From Daphnia carinata (taxonomy: Eukaryota > Arthropoda > Branchiopoda > Diplostraca > Daphniidae): DNA of 64,000 nucleotides. The notes beneath the pieces were generated by a model that worked only from the letters and a program-made list of their open reading frames with translations, ran no database searches and was not told the origin of the DNA. The position numbers were made by a program, and so were the translations under genes. The DNA is taken from the NCBI RefSeq assembly GCF_022539665.2, contig NC_081339.1, positions 9,297,367-9,361,366 on the forward strand. The letters run 5' to 3'. Position 1 is the first letter of the stretch. Each line of letters begins with the position of its first letter. Below, in pieces: positions 44,762 through 54,292 of the stretch.

Positions 44762-47700
44762 CCATCCTGGTGCCCGTCTTTGTCGGATCGGACGACCCGG
44801 GGCGCTCCCACCTCCTCTTGAACCCCAGGCCTTGGCTCTTCCTCCACTGGTAGACCTTCGCCAAAATCTTCCTCCTCTATCGATTCCAGTGGTCGGCGCT
44901 TCGCCTTTCTTCTTGCGACTTTCGTCTTGGGTTGTCCAACCACTGCCGCGGTGTCGCTTTCCAGCGATCTCTCAGGACTCGGGCCCGTAGGCACCGCCGC
45001 CTCTGGTTCCATCGTTGCCTCCGGTTCCTCGGCCATTGCCATGGTGTCGCCTTCTGGTGGTCCCTCGCTGGTGTCGGCACGCGTCACGGTCTCAGTTTCC
45101 ACCTCGCCATCGGATTCATCGTCCGACTCTATAACAAACCTCTTCATTTGAGAAACATGGACCACAATGGTTCTCTTCCCAGTAGGCTTTCGAAGTTCGT
45201 AGTTTAGTTCCGTGATCTGCCTGATCACCTTGTAAGGGCCTACGTACTGGTGCAGTAGCTTTTCAGCGAGACCTTTCTTCCTCTGTGGCCGGAAGATTAA
45301 CACCAGGTCACCGGGTTCGTATACCGGTGCCTCACTGACTCTGGCGTCGTACTGAGTCTTCTGGCGCTGCTGCACAAGGGCCAGTCTATCTCGTACGTCT
45401 TCTCTCAAGTTCGCCATTGCCTTCATCAGATCCTTTGGGTCAGCAAGCTTTGATTGATTCGGCCCCGTCGCCGCTAACAGGTCCGTCGGAATTACTGCTT
45501 CCCTCCCATACACCAGCATGAATGGTGTGTGATTGGTGCTCTCTTGGCGTGCCGAGTTGTAGGCAAAGGTGACAAACCCGAGGAATTCATCCCAGTCCTC
45601 GTGACTTTCGTCCACATACATCGCCAGCATTGTCGCCAGCGTCTTGTTTTGTCGCTCCACAAGACCGTTGGCCTGTTGGTGGTAAGGTACGGACATCCGA
45701 TGGGAAAGTCGGAGAAGGGCGAACACCTCACGGGTTACTTCTGCCGTGAAACACTTCCCTTGGTCGGACGTCAGCTCTCGCGGAAATCCATGCCGCAACA
45801 CAATTTCCTCGACGAAGAATTTTGCTATTTGCCGAGCCGTGGCATCCGGCACGGCCCTCGTTTCTACCCACTTAGTAAGGTAGTCGATGGCGACGATCAC
45901 GTTTGTATTCCCGCTTCGAGATCGCGGGAATGGGCCAAGGACGTCGATCCCAATCCTTTCGAATGGCCCTCCCAGTTGCGTGATCTCCATGAGTCCTTTC
46001 TTCTTCCCTTGATCCGGCTTCCGTGTCTGGCAACTTTTGCATGCCTTGACATACCGCGTCACTGCTCTATCCATCTTCGGCCAATAAAATCTCTGCCGAG
46101 CCCTCTCCAAAGTTCTTGCTTGTCCTAGGTGCCCCGCCGTAGGCTCGTCATGCACCCACGACAGCGCTTCCTTCCGCTTCTCTGGTGGCACGCAGAGTCG
46201 GTCGAACTCTTGTCCGAACCTGATGGTCCTCAGGTACAACAAGCCTTCCTTCAGCACAAAGTTCCCGTATCGCGTGGAAGTGTTGTTGAACATCCCCTTC
46301 TTGATCCACTTCCACTGCTTTACACGATCTTGTCCGTCAGTCCAGGACTGAACGTCCATTGCCATGGCCGCAACTGGAATAGGTGTCGCGTGTTCTCCCT
46401 CCACCCCCTCTTGTATTGGGTAACGCGACAGGGCATCTGCATCCTCATGGAGACTTCCCTTCTTGTAGCAGATGCTTATGTCGTACTCTTGCAACGACAA
46501 ACTCCAACGTTCTAGTCTGCCACTCAGCTCCTGTTTTGTCATCAGCCAACACAGGGCATGATGATCTGTCTTCACCACCACCTTCGTTCCCCAGATATAT
46601 GGGCGAAACTTCTTCATGGCCCATACAATGGCCAGACACTCCTTTTCAGTGATGGAGTAGTTCCTCTCGGACTTGTTTAACACCCGGCTCGCAAAACAAA
46701 TGGGCATGGCATGTCCATCTCTGTCTTGCATCAACGCTGCGCCTATTCCATAGTCGCAAGCGTCCGGGTGTACCTCAAAAGTCCTTGCATAATCTGGATG
46801 CGCCAGCCGAATTGCCTTTACCAGCGCCGCCTTCAACTCTGCAAAGCTACTCTGCTCTGGCTCTCCCCACCGGAACATTCCTTTCCCCTCCATTGCCGTT
46901 AGTGGATACGCCGTCTTGGCGAAGTTCGGCACAAACTTGCGATAGAAAGAGCAAAGGCCTACAAAGCTCTTCACCCACTTCCTCTTTACTTTTTCACTAG
47001 CATTGAGGTTTGGGCCAGGGAATTTTTCGATGGCTTTGCAGTGGTCAGGATCTGGTTCAATTCCGGCTCGGCTTACGACGTGGCCCAACATTCGCACACG
47101 TTCATTCCCGAAGGCACACTTTTCGATCTTCAGCTTTAAATTCGCCCCCCGGAAGCATGACAAGACCTTTCCGAGTCTATCCAGATGTTCCTTTGCATCC
47201 CTCCCGAAGATGACTACGTCATCCATGTACACAAGGCAATCGGTCCACTTGAGCCCTGCCAACACCATGTCCATGAGCCGCTGGAATGTGCTCGGTGCTG
47301 AACACAATCCAAATGGCATCACACGGAACTGATAAAGGCCGTCAGGCGTCACAAACGCTGTCTTTGGCTTGTCTTCTTCGGCCACTGGCACCTGCCAGTA
47401 TCCGCTCTGAAGGTCTACGACACTGAAAAGCGTCGCTCCCTCCAGCTTTGATAACGCATCGTCGATGCGAGGAAGTGGATAGACGTCCTTCGTCGTTACG
47501 TCATTTAAACGTCTGTAGTCGATGCAGAATCGCCACTTCCCATCCTTCTTTTTCACAAGAACTATCGGCGATGACCAGGGGCTCTGCGCAGGTTCAATAA
47601 CCCCCTGCCGCAGCATCTTGTCTACCTCCGCCTTAATGAGCTCTCGTTCCTGCCAGGCACGTCGCCTTGGCAACTGTTTGATCGGCGCCGCATCACCCGT

Positions 47701-48186
47701 AGGTATAGCATGCTCCAGGACAGTACACTGCCCAAGGCAATCGCTGCCTTCAGCAAACACATCTTGGAAACTCATCAGAAGCGAAATGAGGTCCTCACGA
47801 TCTTCCCCTGCCAGTGTCTTCGCCACACATTCCTCGAACATAGCCGGGTCTTTCAGCTTTCTGGGCCGCTCACTGCCCCTCCCGGCTGTACGTCCGTCTT
47901 CCATTTCCAGTGGAAGACTGCTGCTCTGGTCGACAGCCACCAATTGTCCAAGGGATGTTCCTTCCACAATCACATGATCCGTGTGATCGACGTTCATGAC
48001 ATGAACTACCGCGCTCGACTTGGTACAGTCGATCAACGCGTGTCCCGCCGATAAACCACTTTTCTCAAGCAGCTTTCTCGACGGGCGGAGGAGCATAATT
48101 GCGTCCTTGTTTCCCCCCTCTGGAATAGACACCTTCACCGGTACCGCACTTCTCTTTGGCACCGTGACCCGCACTGTTGCAGTCAC
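44758..48186 (-). CDS. Inner Gypsy Pol (RT-RNase H-integrase), intact
   Basis: The 1,142 residues from the first Met in an open frame contain RT (FCIDYRRLND, YPLPRIDDALSKLEGA, PFGLCSAPSTFQRLM, catalytic YMDDVVIF), RNase H (HPDACDYGIGAAL, TEKECLAIVWAMKKFRPYIW, TDHHALCWLM) and integrase. Integrase has the HHCC zinc region (HDEPTAGHLG ... CKSCQTRK), a full D-D-E core (GIDVLGP, TSDQGKCF, NGLVERQNKT) and a GPY module (YVGPYKVIRQI), followed by an acidic tail. The frame is open upstream into the end of the protease region, so the Met is probably not the true start. It stops in the ATGA overlap with env. Confidence 0.95.
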   Translation of the reverse strand: MTATVRVTVPKRSAVPVKVSIPEGGNKDAIMLLRPSRKLLEKSGLSAGHALIDCTKSSAVVHVMNVDHTDHVIVEGTSLGQLVAVDQSSSLPLEMEDGRTAGRGSERPRKLKDPAMFEECVAKTLAGEDREDLISLLMSFQDVFAEGSDCLGQCTVLEHAIPTGDAAPIKQLPRRRAWQERELIKAEVDKMLRQGVIEPAQSPWSSPIVLVKKKDGKWRFCIDYRRLNDVTTKDVYPLPRIDDALSKLEGATLFSVVDLQSGYWQVPVAEEDKPKTAFVTPDGLYQFRVMPFGLCSAPSTFQRLMDMVLAGLKWTDCLVYMDDVVIFGRDAKEHLDRLGKVLSCFRGANLKLKIEKCAFGNERVRMLGHVVSRAGIEPDPDHCKAIEKFPGPNLNASEKVKRKWVKSFVGLCSFYRKFVPNFAKTAYPLTAMEGKGMFRWGEPEQSSFAELKAALVKAIRLAHPDYARTFEVHPDACDYGIGAALMQDRDGHAMPICFASRVLNKSERNYSITEKECLAIVWAMKKFRPYIWGTKVVVKTDHHALCWLMTKQELSGRLERWSLSLQEYDISICYKKGSLHEDADALSRYPIQEGVEGEHATPIPVAAMAMDVQSWTDGQDRVKQWKWIKKGMFNNTSTRYGNFVLKEGLLYLRTIRFGQEFDRLCVPPEKRKEALSWVHDEPTAGHLGQARTLERARQRFYWPKMDRAVTRYVKACKSCQTRKPDQGKKKGLMEITQLGGPFERIGIDVLGPFPRSRSGNTNVIVAIDYLTKWVETRAVPDATARQIAKFFVEEIVLRHGFPRELTSDQGKCFTAEVTREVFALLRLSHRMSVPYHQQANGLVERQNKTLATMLAMYVDESHEDWDEFLGFVTFAYNSARQESTNHTPFMLVYGREAVIPTDLLAATGPNQSKLADPKDLMKAMANLREDVRDRLALVQQRQKTQYDARVSEAPVYEPGDLVLIFRPQRKKGLAEKLLHQYVGPYKVIRQITELNYELRKPTGKRTIVVHVSQMKRFVIESDDESDGEVETETVTRADTSEGPPEGDTMAMAEEPEATMEPEAAVPTGPSPERSLESDTAAVVGQPKTKVARRKAKRRPLESIEEEDFGEGLPVEEEPRPGVQEEVGAPRVVRSDKDGHQDG

Positions 48187-48189
48187 CTT

Positions 48190-48594
48190 CCGTATGGCGT
48201 CTACGCCTCCAACTGCTCCGATGTCAATCGCTCCGAGCTCTACTGTCGAAGAGCTTCAACAAATTTCTTCCCATGATGAAATCGGGCCCGAACGTCTTCA
48301 ACACAACGGCTTCCCCTTCCACCGACGTGTTCCTATTCTCCACCGTAAGGGCAACTTTCCCTCTGGGTTGCATAGGTTGGCCATCCGCACTGCTCCCGTG
48401 TCCACCAAAGCTTCCACTGGGCATCCGCCAATCCAGATTTCTTCTGTAGGCTGTTGATCCCCGCCATTGGCCGCTCCTCCTGATTGGCTTAGCTCTCCAC
48501 CAATCCCAGCACAGGCTGTTTTTGGCTTCTCCCCCTCTGGCTTTGTAGGCTTTGTAGGCTTTGGCTTGCCGTCTCGCCTCCTCTCCTTTGACAA
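48190..48594 (-). pseudogene. Inner Gypsy protease region, frame interrupted
   Basis: The catalytic motif VEALVDTGA lies in the same frame as pol, but the following part of the fold (GKVALTVENRNTSVEGE, then FGPDFIMGRNLLKLFDS) is in another frame before pol resumes. So two compensating frame changes separate the DTG motif from the flap and the second half. Protease would clip the Gag-Pol precursor. Decay, base-call errors or an incorrect reading of a real frameshift arrangement are all possible. Confidence 0.7.
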
Positions 48595-49955
48595 TTTCTT
48601 GCCATATGCCCTTCTTCATCGCAATTATAGCATCTGAACGGGTTCCTCTTCGGTTTTCGATTATTTTCATCTTTATCGCCGTCAATGCTTTTCTTTCCCG
48701 ACGGCCTTTTTGCCTTCGCCAGCTCATCGCGTAGCTCCTGTATCTGGCGCTGGAGCTCTTGCATCTTGTCAAAGCCTACTCCCGCGATGGGAGCTTTCTC
48801 ATTCTCCCGGCGCGCATCTTCATAGCCTCTTTCGTAGGCCGTTTTATCTGCATGGAGTCTGGCTTTTTCAAGGAACTCTTCACAGGTCGTGATTCCCAGC
48901 ACATACAGCCTTTCATAAAGGGCTGGGCTTAACCCCCTGAACAGGTGGTCAATGCATACTTCCTCCGCCATATCCGGTTGCACGATGCGGCACAAATCCA
49001 TAACATCGTGGAAGTATTCCGTTATGTCTTCGTCCTTTCCTTGGACTCTCATCCGCAGCTTCCTCTCCATTTGTCGTTTCAAATTCACTGCAACAAACTG
49101 CTTCAGAAACAACGTTTTGAGCCCAGGGACTTCCCTCTCGCGCGCTGGACCTTGCTCTCCCACAACTCTTTCTCTCCGGTCTTCCCAGTGTTCTGGGCGC
49201 GCGTTTCTCGCTTCAAGGCCTACAATCCACTTGTAGGCCGCTCCTTCGAGCGACAGGTCCACCGCTCTGGCCAAGTCATTATTGGTCCATCTGTTGTGGC
49301 GACCTATCCTTTCGAATCGGTCAATCCATTCCACAGCGTTCTCCTTGGCCGTGCCCCGGAATTTCTCCGGCTCCTTATACTGGAAGATTGGCCTTTCCGC
49401 CATGTCTTCCTCCTCAGCCAAAAAGGGATCCCAAGCTAGTTCCTCTTCTTGGGCTATGGATTGCCGCCTTGGTGAACCCCCAACACTGAATCCACTTCTT
49501 TCTGGCCTGACCACGACCGCTACGTGAGGCGTGCTAGACGCCCTAGGTCGTAGGCCTTCGCGCGGGCTTCGTCTTTCCAAGCCCACCTCTCGCTCTTCCG
49601 CCGCGTCGTGTTCTTCCGTCGACAGCTGCCTGCTGTCGGCACCCGACGATCTCTCGGTGATGCCAGTGGTGTCGGCTTCAACGCCAACCGCGCTTCTCCT
49701 GTAGACAGCGCCTTCCGCCTGCACTGACACTGGACGCGCCCCTTCCTGGTTTTCGGTCACCGTCTCTTCCTTCTCGAACAAGTTGGTTTCAATAATCTGC
49801 CGAGCCCGCGACCCTTGATCGCTGCTAACGGCCTCTGCCTTCCGCCGCCTACTTTCCGCCGGAAGGGCTTGTATTAGGATCTTTTCCTGGCTCACGGGAC
49901 CTGCAACTTGCGGGATGAACGACGCAGCGTCGTCTACCAGACGTTGCGTATGCAA
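48489..49955 (-). CDS. Inner Gypsy Gag protein
   Basis: The 488 residues have an Arg/Glu-rich N-terminal region, a retrotransposon-gag domain (PIFQYKEPEKFRGTAKENAV, WIDRFERIG, SLEGAAYKWI, LFLKQFVAVNLKRQMERKL, LFRGLSPALYERLYVL), a short coiled coil (FDKMQELQRQIQELRDEL) and one zinc knuckle, CYNCDEEGHMARNC. The frame is open upstream to about 50087 without a clear ATG, so the start is uncertain. Upstream minus-strand frames at 50266-50589 and 49934-50269 may be leader or displaced gag sequence. The frame overlaps the protease region at its 3' end. Confidence 0.88.
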   Translation of the reverse strand: MHTQRLVDDAASFIPQVAGPVSQEKILIQALPAESRRRKAEAVSSDQGSRARQIIETNLFEKEETVTENQEGARPVSVQAEGAVYRRSAVGVEADTTGITERSSGADSRQLSTEEHDAAEEREVGLERRSPREGLRPRASSTPHVAVVVRPERSGFSVGGSPRRQSIAQEEELAWDPFLAEEEDMAERPIFQYKEPEKFRGTAKENAVEWIDRFERIGRHNRWTNNDLARAVDLSLEGAAYKWIVGLEARNARPEHWEDRRERVVGEQGPAREREVPGLKTLFLKQFVAVNLKRQMERKLRMRVQGKDEDITEYFHDVMDLCRIVQPDMAEEVCIDHLFRGLSPALYERLYVLGITTCEEFLEKARLHADKTAYERGYEDARRENEKAPIAGVGFDKMQELQRQIQELRDELAKAKRPSGKKSIDGDKDENNRKPKRNPFRCYNCDEEGHMARNCQRRGGETASQSLQSLQSQRGRSQKQPVLGLVES

Positions 49956-50641
49956 TTTCCGGTCTCGGTTGACACTCTGCTCTTCCTGTCGTTCCTTTTC
50001 TCCCGCTTCGGTACGTGTGTCGACCTCGCTCCCAACACCACGGGCACGTTCACGATGCTCGTATGCCGCCGTCGGCTCGAATTCCCCTCTTCCTCACACG
50101 CACACCTGGTTTCTTGTCTCTCTGACACCTGGTGACTCTGAGTATCCACGAATTCCTCACCCTGTGATTCGGAATCCAACTCAAACTGCGTCAGATCTGG
50201 GATCTCTCCTTGTTGGGCCACCTCTCCGGTCACCCCTGTACCCTTCTGCCTGCAAGTTCGCCCACTCACCTCACCAGGGGGGCTCTCGACCGCCCTTTAG
50301 ACCGCTCACTTGTTGTACCTGCCTCGTGAAATCTCGTTGAAGCTCGCCCCGCTGCACTTAGAGATGTCGCCGGCTTCAAACCCGTGTAATAGGTTTGAAT
50401 CTCCTTCGCCGCCTCTTCAGCTGCTCTTCGACGACCCCTTTCCCCAGCGTCTGAAATCACACTTCTCCCGTGTGACATCCAAACGAGGACCCACTGCGAC
50501 TCACTGCCAATCACACGCTCTCTCAGATCGTTGTTGTGGCCTCGTGCCCAACAATAAATTGCTGAGTTCGACTCCCAGAGACCCCTCACAACAAACGCCT
50601 ACCTGAGTTAAACGTGCAGTTGACCAGGTAAGAACGCAGGA

Positions 50642-50653
50642 GCATCTCCACCA
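50642..50653 (-). promoter_or_regulatory. Inner Gypsy primer binding site
   Basis: On the minus strand TGGTGGAGATGC follows the 5' LTR immediately. It begins with TGG as expected; the tRNA was not identified. Confidence 0.65.
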
Positions 50654-50917
50654 TGTAACAACTTTGGGTTAAGGTTCGTTTATTTGACGCACTTCACAAG
50701 ATACAGCACTAATCACAGATGACAACTCACTGAATGACTACTTGTCTACTGTTCAACTGACAACTAACTAAAGACTATCTCACTGACTGACTCCAACTGC
50801 CCCAGAGTCGGGGTTTTAAGGCTCCCGATATCCAGTACAGCCGAAAATGCCAGCCAACGCCTGACTTGCGGATCGCCTATCATCATGCGATAGGCGACAA
50901 AGTCCGTTGGCGCTACA
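50654..50917 (-). repeat. 5' LTR of the inner Gypsy element
   Basis: This 264-bp LTR is followed on the right by the target repeat atat and the resumed outer element. Confidence 0.95.
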
Positions 50918-50921
50918 ATAT

Positions 50922-51334
50922 GTATTCCTTTTTTTTCATGTGCCGAACATACGCCGCATGACGTATGACGCGCCACCTATAATTTCCTCGCCACACGCCA
51001 TCTTCCAAAAACAGCATTGCCATGTCTCCCCAACCATTTTCTCGCATCCTTCACTTTCAAAAAAAAAAAAAAAAAAAAAGGCAGCATTACCATGTCTCCC
51101 TGACCATTTCCGCGCACCCACCCTATTTTCCACAAACTGCATTGCCATGTCTCAACAAACGGTTCCTCGCCCAATATATTCCCTCAGCAACATTGCCATG
51201 TCTCTTCAAGCCTATTGTGATCCTCCTTTCCTTCTGATTTACAACGTTGCCGTTCCCTTGTATTCCAATCCTAGTTTACGCCATTATTGGCCATTACTTA
51301 GCTACCTTTATTACCCTATTAGCGATCTTCAACA
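50922..51334. repeat. Outer Gypsy spacer with short repeats
   Basis: A motif 'cattgccatgtctc' recurs near 51017, 51086, 51143 and 51192 at ~50-70-base spacing with variable flanks. An A19 run lies at 51060-51079 between copies. No coding frame is supported. Confidence 0.6.
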
Positions 51335-51565
51335 AAAAAAAATTTTTTTTTTTTTTTTTTTTTTATTTTTTTAATTGCAAAATACATAGAAATAAATTTT
51401 AATTCAAGCAAATATTACCAAAATACAACAACAACAAAAAACCCCCTGAACAAACCGGGTTTCTTGTTTAAGGCCCAGTCGTCGAATACGGGTTTGTGAG
51501 GTTTGAACCCACGTCCAGCCTGCAGCATTGTCATGGCAGGCCACTGCGATACCAATGCGGCAAAC
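51335..51565 (-). mobile_element. Probable tRNA-derived SINE
   Basis: On the minus strand a tRNA-like head (GTAGTTTGCCGCATTGGTATC..., box B GTGGGTTCAAACCTCAC at 51497-51513) is followed by ~110 bases of body and a long A tail (T run 51342-51371 on the plus strand). Box A is a weak match. No target duplication could be fixed because of the homopolymer. Confidence 0.5.
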
Positions 51566-51782
51566 TACGACTATGATAAGATTATGTTTAGTATTCGCAA
51601 AATCCCACAACTACAATCTATTCTACATACTATTAATAATATTTTGTCCCCGTACGTTCCTCCTTATCATTCCCATACGAATATGTTAACCCCTTGATAA
51701 TTATATTCCAAACAAACAAAAAAAAAAAAATGGAAAAGAAAAAGTACTGCCAGAAATATGGTAGTTAAACAAAAATGTTTTT
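51566..51782. other. Spacer before outer env
   Basis: AT-rich sequence with an A-rich run near 51718-51731, and no recognised feature. A splice acceptor for an env mRNA may lie here but was not identified. Confidence 0.4.
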
Positions 51783-53420
51783 ATGATTTCCCAGATCATG
51801 CTGATCCCTATCACGTTGACCCTCCTGCTCTCATCATCAAGAGCATTTCAAACCATAACATGCAACTGTAATAACCCGACTGGAGTTGGACTTCTTCAGT
51901 TCTCCGACGGTCTTTGCGAGCCTGCCACACGCGTCTCACACACTAAAGTGGACTACCGAGTAATGACCGACAAAAAAGCAGCCTTTAACTTCCCAGGATA
52001 TATCTGCGGCAGATGGAAATCAATCAAACACATCACGATCAATTTCGTGGGACAAGTCATAATCGTTCCGGAACGCATCGCCATGGAAACAACAGCCGTA
52101 GAGTGCGATATCATGAGGCAGTCAAAAAGATGCAACGAGAGCCCAATGACCATATCAGAAAGCAAATGGGTATTCAACCAAGAGCCAGACGACGTAGGAT
52201 ATTGGCTAAGGACCACTACCGTGGTCACCATCAACTGCATGTTGGAGGAAGTTGTCCTCTCCCGCATCGATGAAGGGGACATAATCAATACGCCCTTAGG
52301 AAAAGCCAACGTGACGCATGGTTCCTTATCTCACAATCACCTCACCTTATTCTGGATCGACACATACGGAAAAGCAGCCGACATCTCCCTCAGACAATTA
52401 GAAATGGGTGTGGGATACTGGTACGAATCTTCAACAAACGGAACTTGGATTCTCCAAGATGACTCCAAACAACTAGACTTCCATGTACGACTGATGTCAC
52501 GTTGTCAGAGTGTGAAGTGCGACAAAAAGATAGAAAGTTGGACCGTAGTTGGAGACAACCATTTATTCGTCATCACATACCCGTTGGGCCCAGCCGCAGT
52601 CACCATGCCTTCAATCATCAAAAACACTACAACTAACATGAGCGACTCCCTAGACATCAACATCCGGCAAAACGCTAGAATCCAATATCTAGAAGATGCT
52701 GCCATCCGCCACGAAAACGAACTCGTCCGAATCGTCCAGAGCATACAATGTGACCAGCGACGCACCAAACACGCACAAACTGTATCAACTGCTCAATATA
52801 ATGGATGGTTGGCAGCCACACAACTGGGCCTCCGTCAGTGCGTGAAACTGATCGCTACCGGAAACATCGTCTCAGCCATCCAGTGTACTCCTACGACGGT
52901 CAATTTCACAACAGACACCACCATTTGTGGACCACAACCACGGTTCGGGAATTCTACCATCGGCCGATCCGGGTGGGAACTCACAGAGTTCACGTCATGC
53001 TACTGGGCTGGTGGAATCGTTAACTTTAACGATAAACCATATGCCTACCGCAATAACATGTGGCAACTGGCCGAATCATCCGTCGTCGTACCGCAGCGTG
53101 ATCTAGCCGACGCTTTCCGTTACCAAGATGTCGATTTCTTCGAGTACCAGCATCAAACCAACCCCGCATATACAGACACTCTGGTTAGCCCAATGGATGT
53201 GATGGCCGACATTACAGCAGCCATGAACGAACATTCGGCGACTGGACCAAATCTAAACACAGGAGCTTCCGCAATCGTCATCTCAGCAGCCGAAAAAGCC
53301 GGTCTCGGCACCTTTACCAATTGGTTCGAGAATTTTAAAGTCTACTCGTTTATCATTCTACTTATCGCCGCCTTCCTTCACTCGCTCGCGGCTGCTATGC
53401 CCTCGGATTTTGTGGGTTAA
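51783..53420 (+). CDS. Outer Gypsy envelope glycoprotein, intact
   Basis: The 545-residue frame has a signal peptide (MISQIMLIPITLTLLLSSSRA), then a Cys-rich ectodomain starting TCNCNNPTGVG. It has about fifteen further Cys, several N-glycosylation sites (NVT, NGT, NTT, NMS, NFT, NST), a heptad-like stretch near residues 290-320 (RIQYLEDAAIRHENELVRIV), and a C-terminal membrane helix (SFIILLIAAFLHSLAAAM) with a very short tail. This is the layout of a viral type I fusion-competent glycoprotein. No Gypsy F-type LFGT motif is seen. The Cys pattern and CNNPT start recall glycoproteins of chuvirus-like negative-strand RNA viruses that arthropod LTR elements have captured; that is an inference. 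Unlike pol, this frame has no break. Confidence 0.8.
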   Translation: MISQIMLIPITLTLLLSSSRAFQTITCNCNNPTGVGLLQFSDGLCEPATRVSHTKVDYRVMTDKKAAFNFPGYICGRWKSIKHITINFVGQVIIVPERIAMETTAVECDIMRQSKRCNESPMTISESKWVFNQEPDDVGYWLRTTTVVTINCMLEEVVLSRIDEGDIINTPLGKANVTHGSLSHNHLTLFWIDTYGKAADISLRQLEMGVGYWYESSTNGTWILQDDSKQLDFHVRLMSRCQSVKCDKKIESWTVVGDNHLFVITYPLGPAAVTMPSIIKNTTTNMSDSLDINIRQNARIQYLEDAAIRHENELVRIVQSIQCDQRRTKHAQTVSTAQYNGWLAATQLGLRQCVKLIATGNIVSAIQCTPTTVNFTTDTTICGPQPRFGNSTIGRSGWELTEFTSCYWAGGIVNFNDKPYAYRNNMWQLAESSVVVPQRDLADAFRYQDVDFFEYQHQTNPAYTDTLVSPMDVMADITAAMNEHSATGPNLNTGASAIVISAAEKAGLGTFTNWFENFKVYSFIILLIAAFLHSLAAAMPSDFVG

Positions 53421-53537
53421 TATGGAGATGTTGTTGTAAACCACCACACCCCCCCCCCCCTACAGCAGTTTACCGACCGCAGAACAACCGCCCGAGAGAG
53501 CCCTGAACTTCTTTTGGATTGCGGGACGCAATCTGGT

Positions 53538-53551
53538 ATGACGGGGAGCGA
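53538..53551 (+). promoter_or_regulatory. Outer Gypsy polypurine tract
   Basis: The purine-rich stretch gacggggagcga directly precedes the 3' LTR. Confidence 0.7.
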
Positions 53552-54292
53552 TGTAACGAATCGTCTAGCGAAGCCCCTTCTTACCTTCTTTCTCAATAGA
53601 CTAGAACCTCATACCTGTAGCCCCTTGTTACTCAGAGCCTTCATTTACTAACCTAGTTGTAAACTCCCTTAAGAATATAAAAATAATGAAGACATGTCTG
53701 GGTACGCTGGCTAAAAATAGATTTATTTCGGTTGGTCCGAGATTGCCCGAAATGGCCTAAAACCGCCCGACCGATTTCTAGCTATCGTCCAAATTCGTTC
53801 GATACCGCCCGAATTTGCCCGCCTATACCTCTTCATTGCGCCCAAAATCGCGCGATATCGCCCGATATTGCCGCCTATCCGTTAACACTGTCCCGTAGGA
53901 CTCTCACGGTCGATGGCTAACATATAAGAAGCCATCGACAACTCACAGTAGTTAGTCGATCCTGGAAGAACTATCTCGTGTAGACCTTCAGCGCCCTTCC
54001 GAGCCGCTACCTCCTCCTCTCCAGCTGAAGCGTAAGTCTTCTCTTAATAATATTCGCTACTTGTCTTAGCTATCCATTGGTCGTTTAAGCCAAGTAACTT
54101 GATATGCCACTGTAGGCCCTTGCCTTCGATCTGTTCAATCTATTGACTACTTGTGGTCTCTTAATACACGTTATTCTATCGTACATGTATTGTCTTACGC
54201 TTATTTGTACACGACATTGTGAGTAGCAGCGCCGCGTTTAGTTGTATTTTCAGTATTGGAGGCAACATGACAACGTCGTGTCCTCCTGTACA
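53552..54292 (+). repeat. 3' LTR of the outer Gypsy element
   Basis: This 741-bp LTR, full length for the family, differs from the 5' LTR at about nine positions plus the 42-bp segment missing there. Confidence 0.95.

Larger units (their letters stand above)
42447..50917 (-). mobile_element. Inner env-bearing Gypsy element, nested in reverse orientation
   Basis: LTRs of 265 bp (42447-42711) and 264 bp (50654-50917) read TGTAGCGCC...AGTTGTTACA on the minus strand and differ by about four substitutions and two indels. The 4-bp duplication atat is exact (42443-42446 and 50918-50921). Gag, protease, RT, RNase H, integrase and an F-type env are all present. It inserted into the outer Gypsy between its small ORF and env. 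Confidence 0.96.
33395..54292 (+). mobile_element. Env-bearing Gypsy LTR retroelement (outer element)
   Basis: The LTRs at 33395-34093 and 53552-54292 start TGTAACGAATCGTC and end in TACA. Leaving aside a 42-bp deletion in the 5' copy (between CCGCCCGA repeats), they differ at roughly nine of 699 positions. Internal order is pre-gag region, gag, protease-RT-RNase H-integrase, a small ORF and env. Flanking tetramers are tagg (left) and taag (right), so the target duplication is imperfect. Three later insertions lie inside: a solo LTR (34498-34850), a reverse-strand Gypsy element (42447-50917) and a probable SINE (51335-51565). A solo LTR of the same family is at 9511-10251. Confidence 0.95.

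Noticed and set aside
45529-46515. Plus-strand open frames up to 199 codons
   Set aside because: Antisense shadows of the inner Gypsy pol; high GC keeps stops rare.
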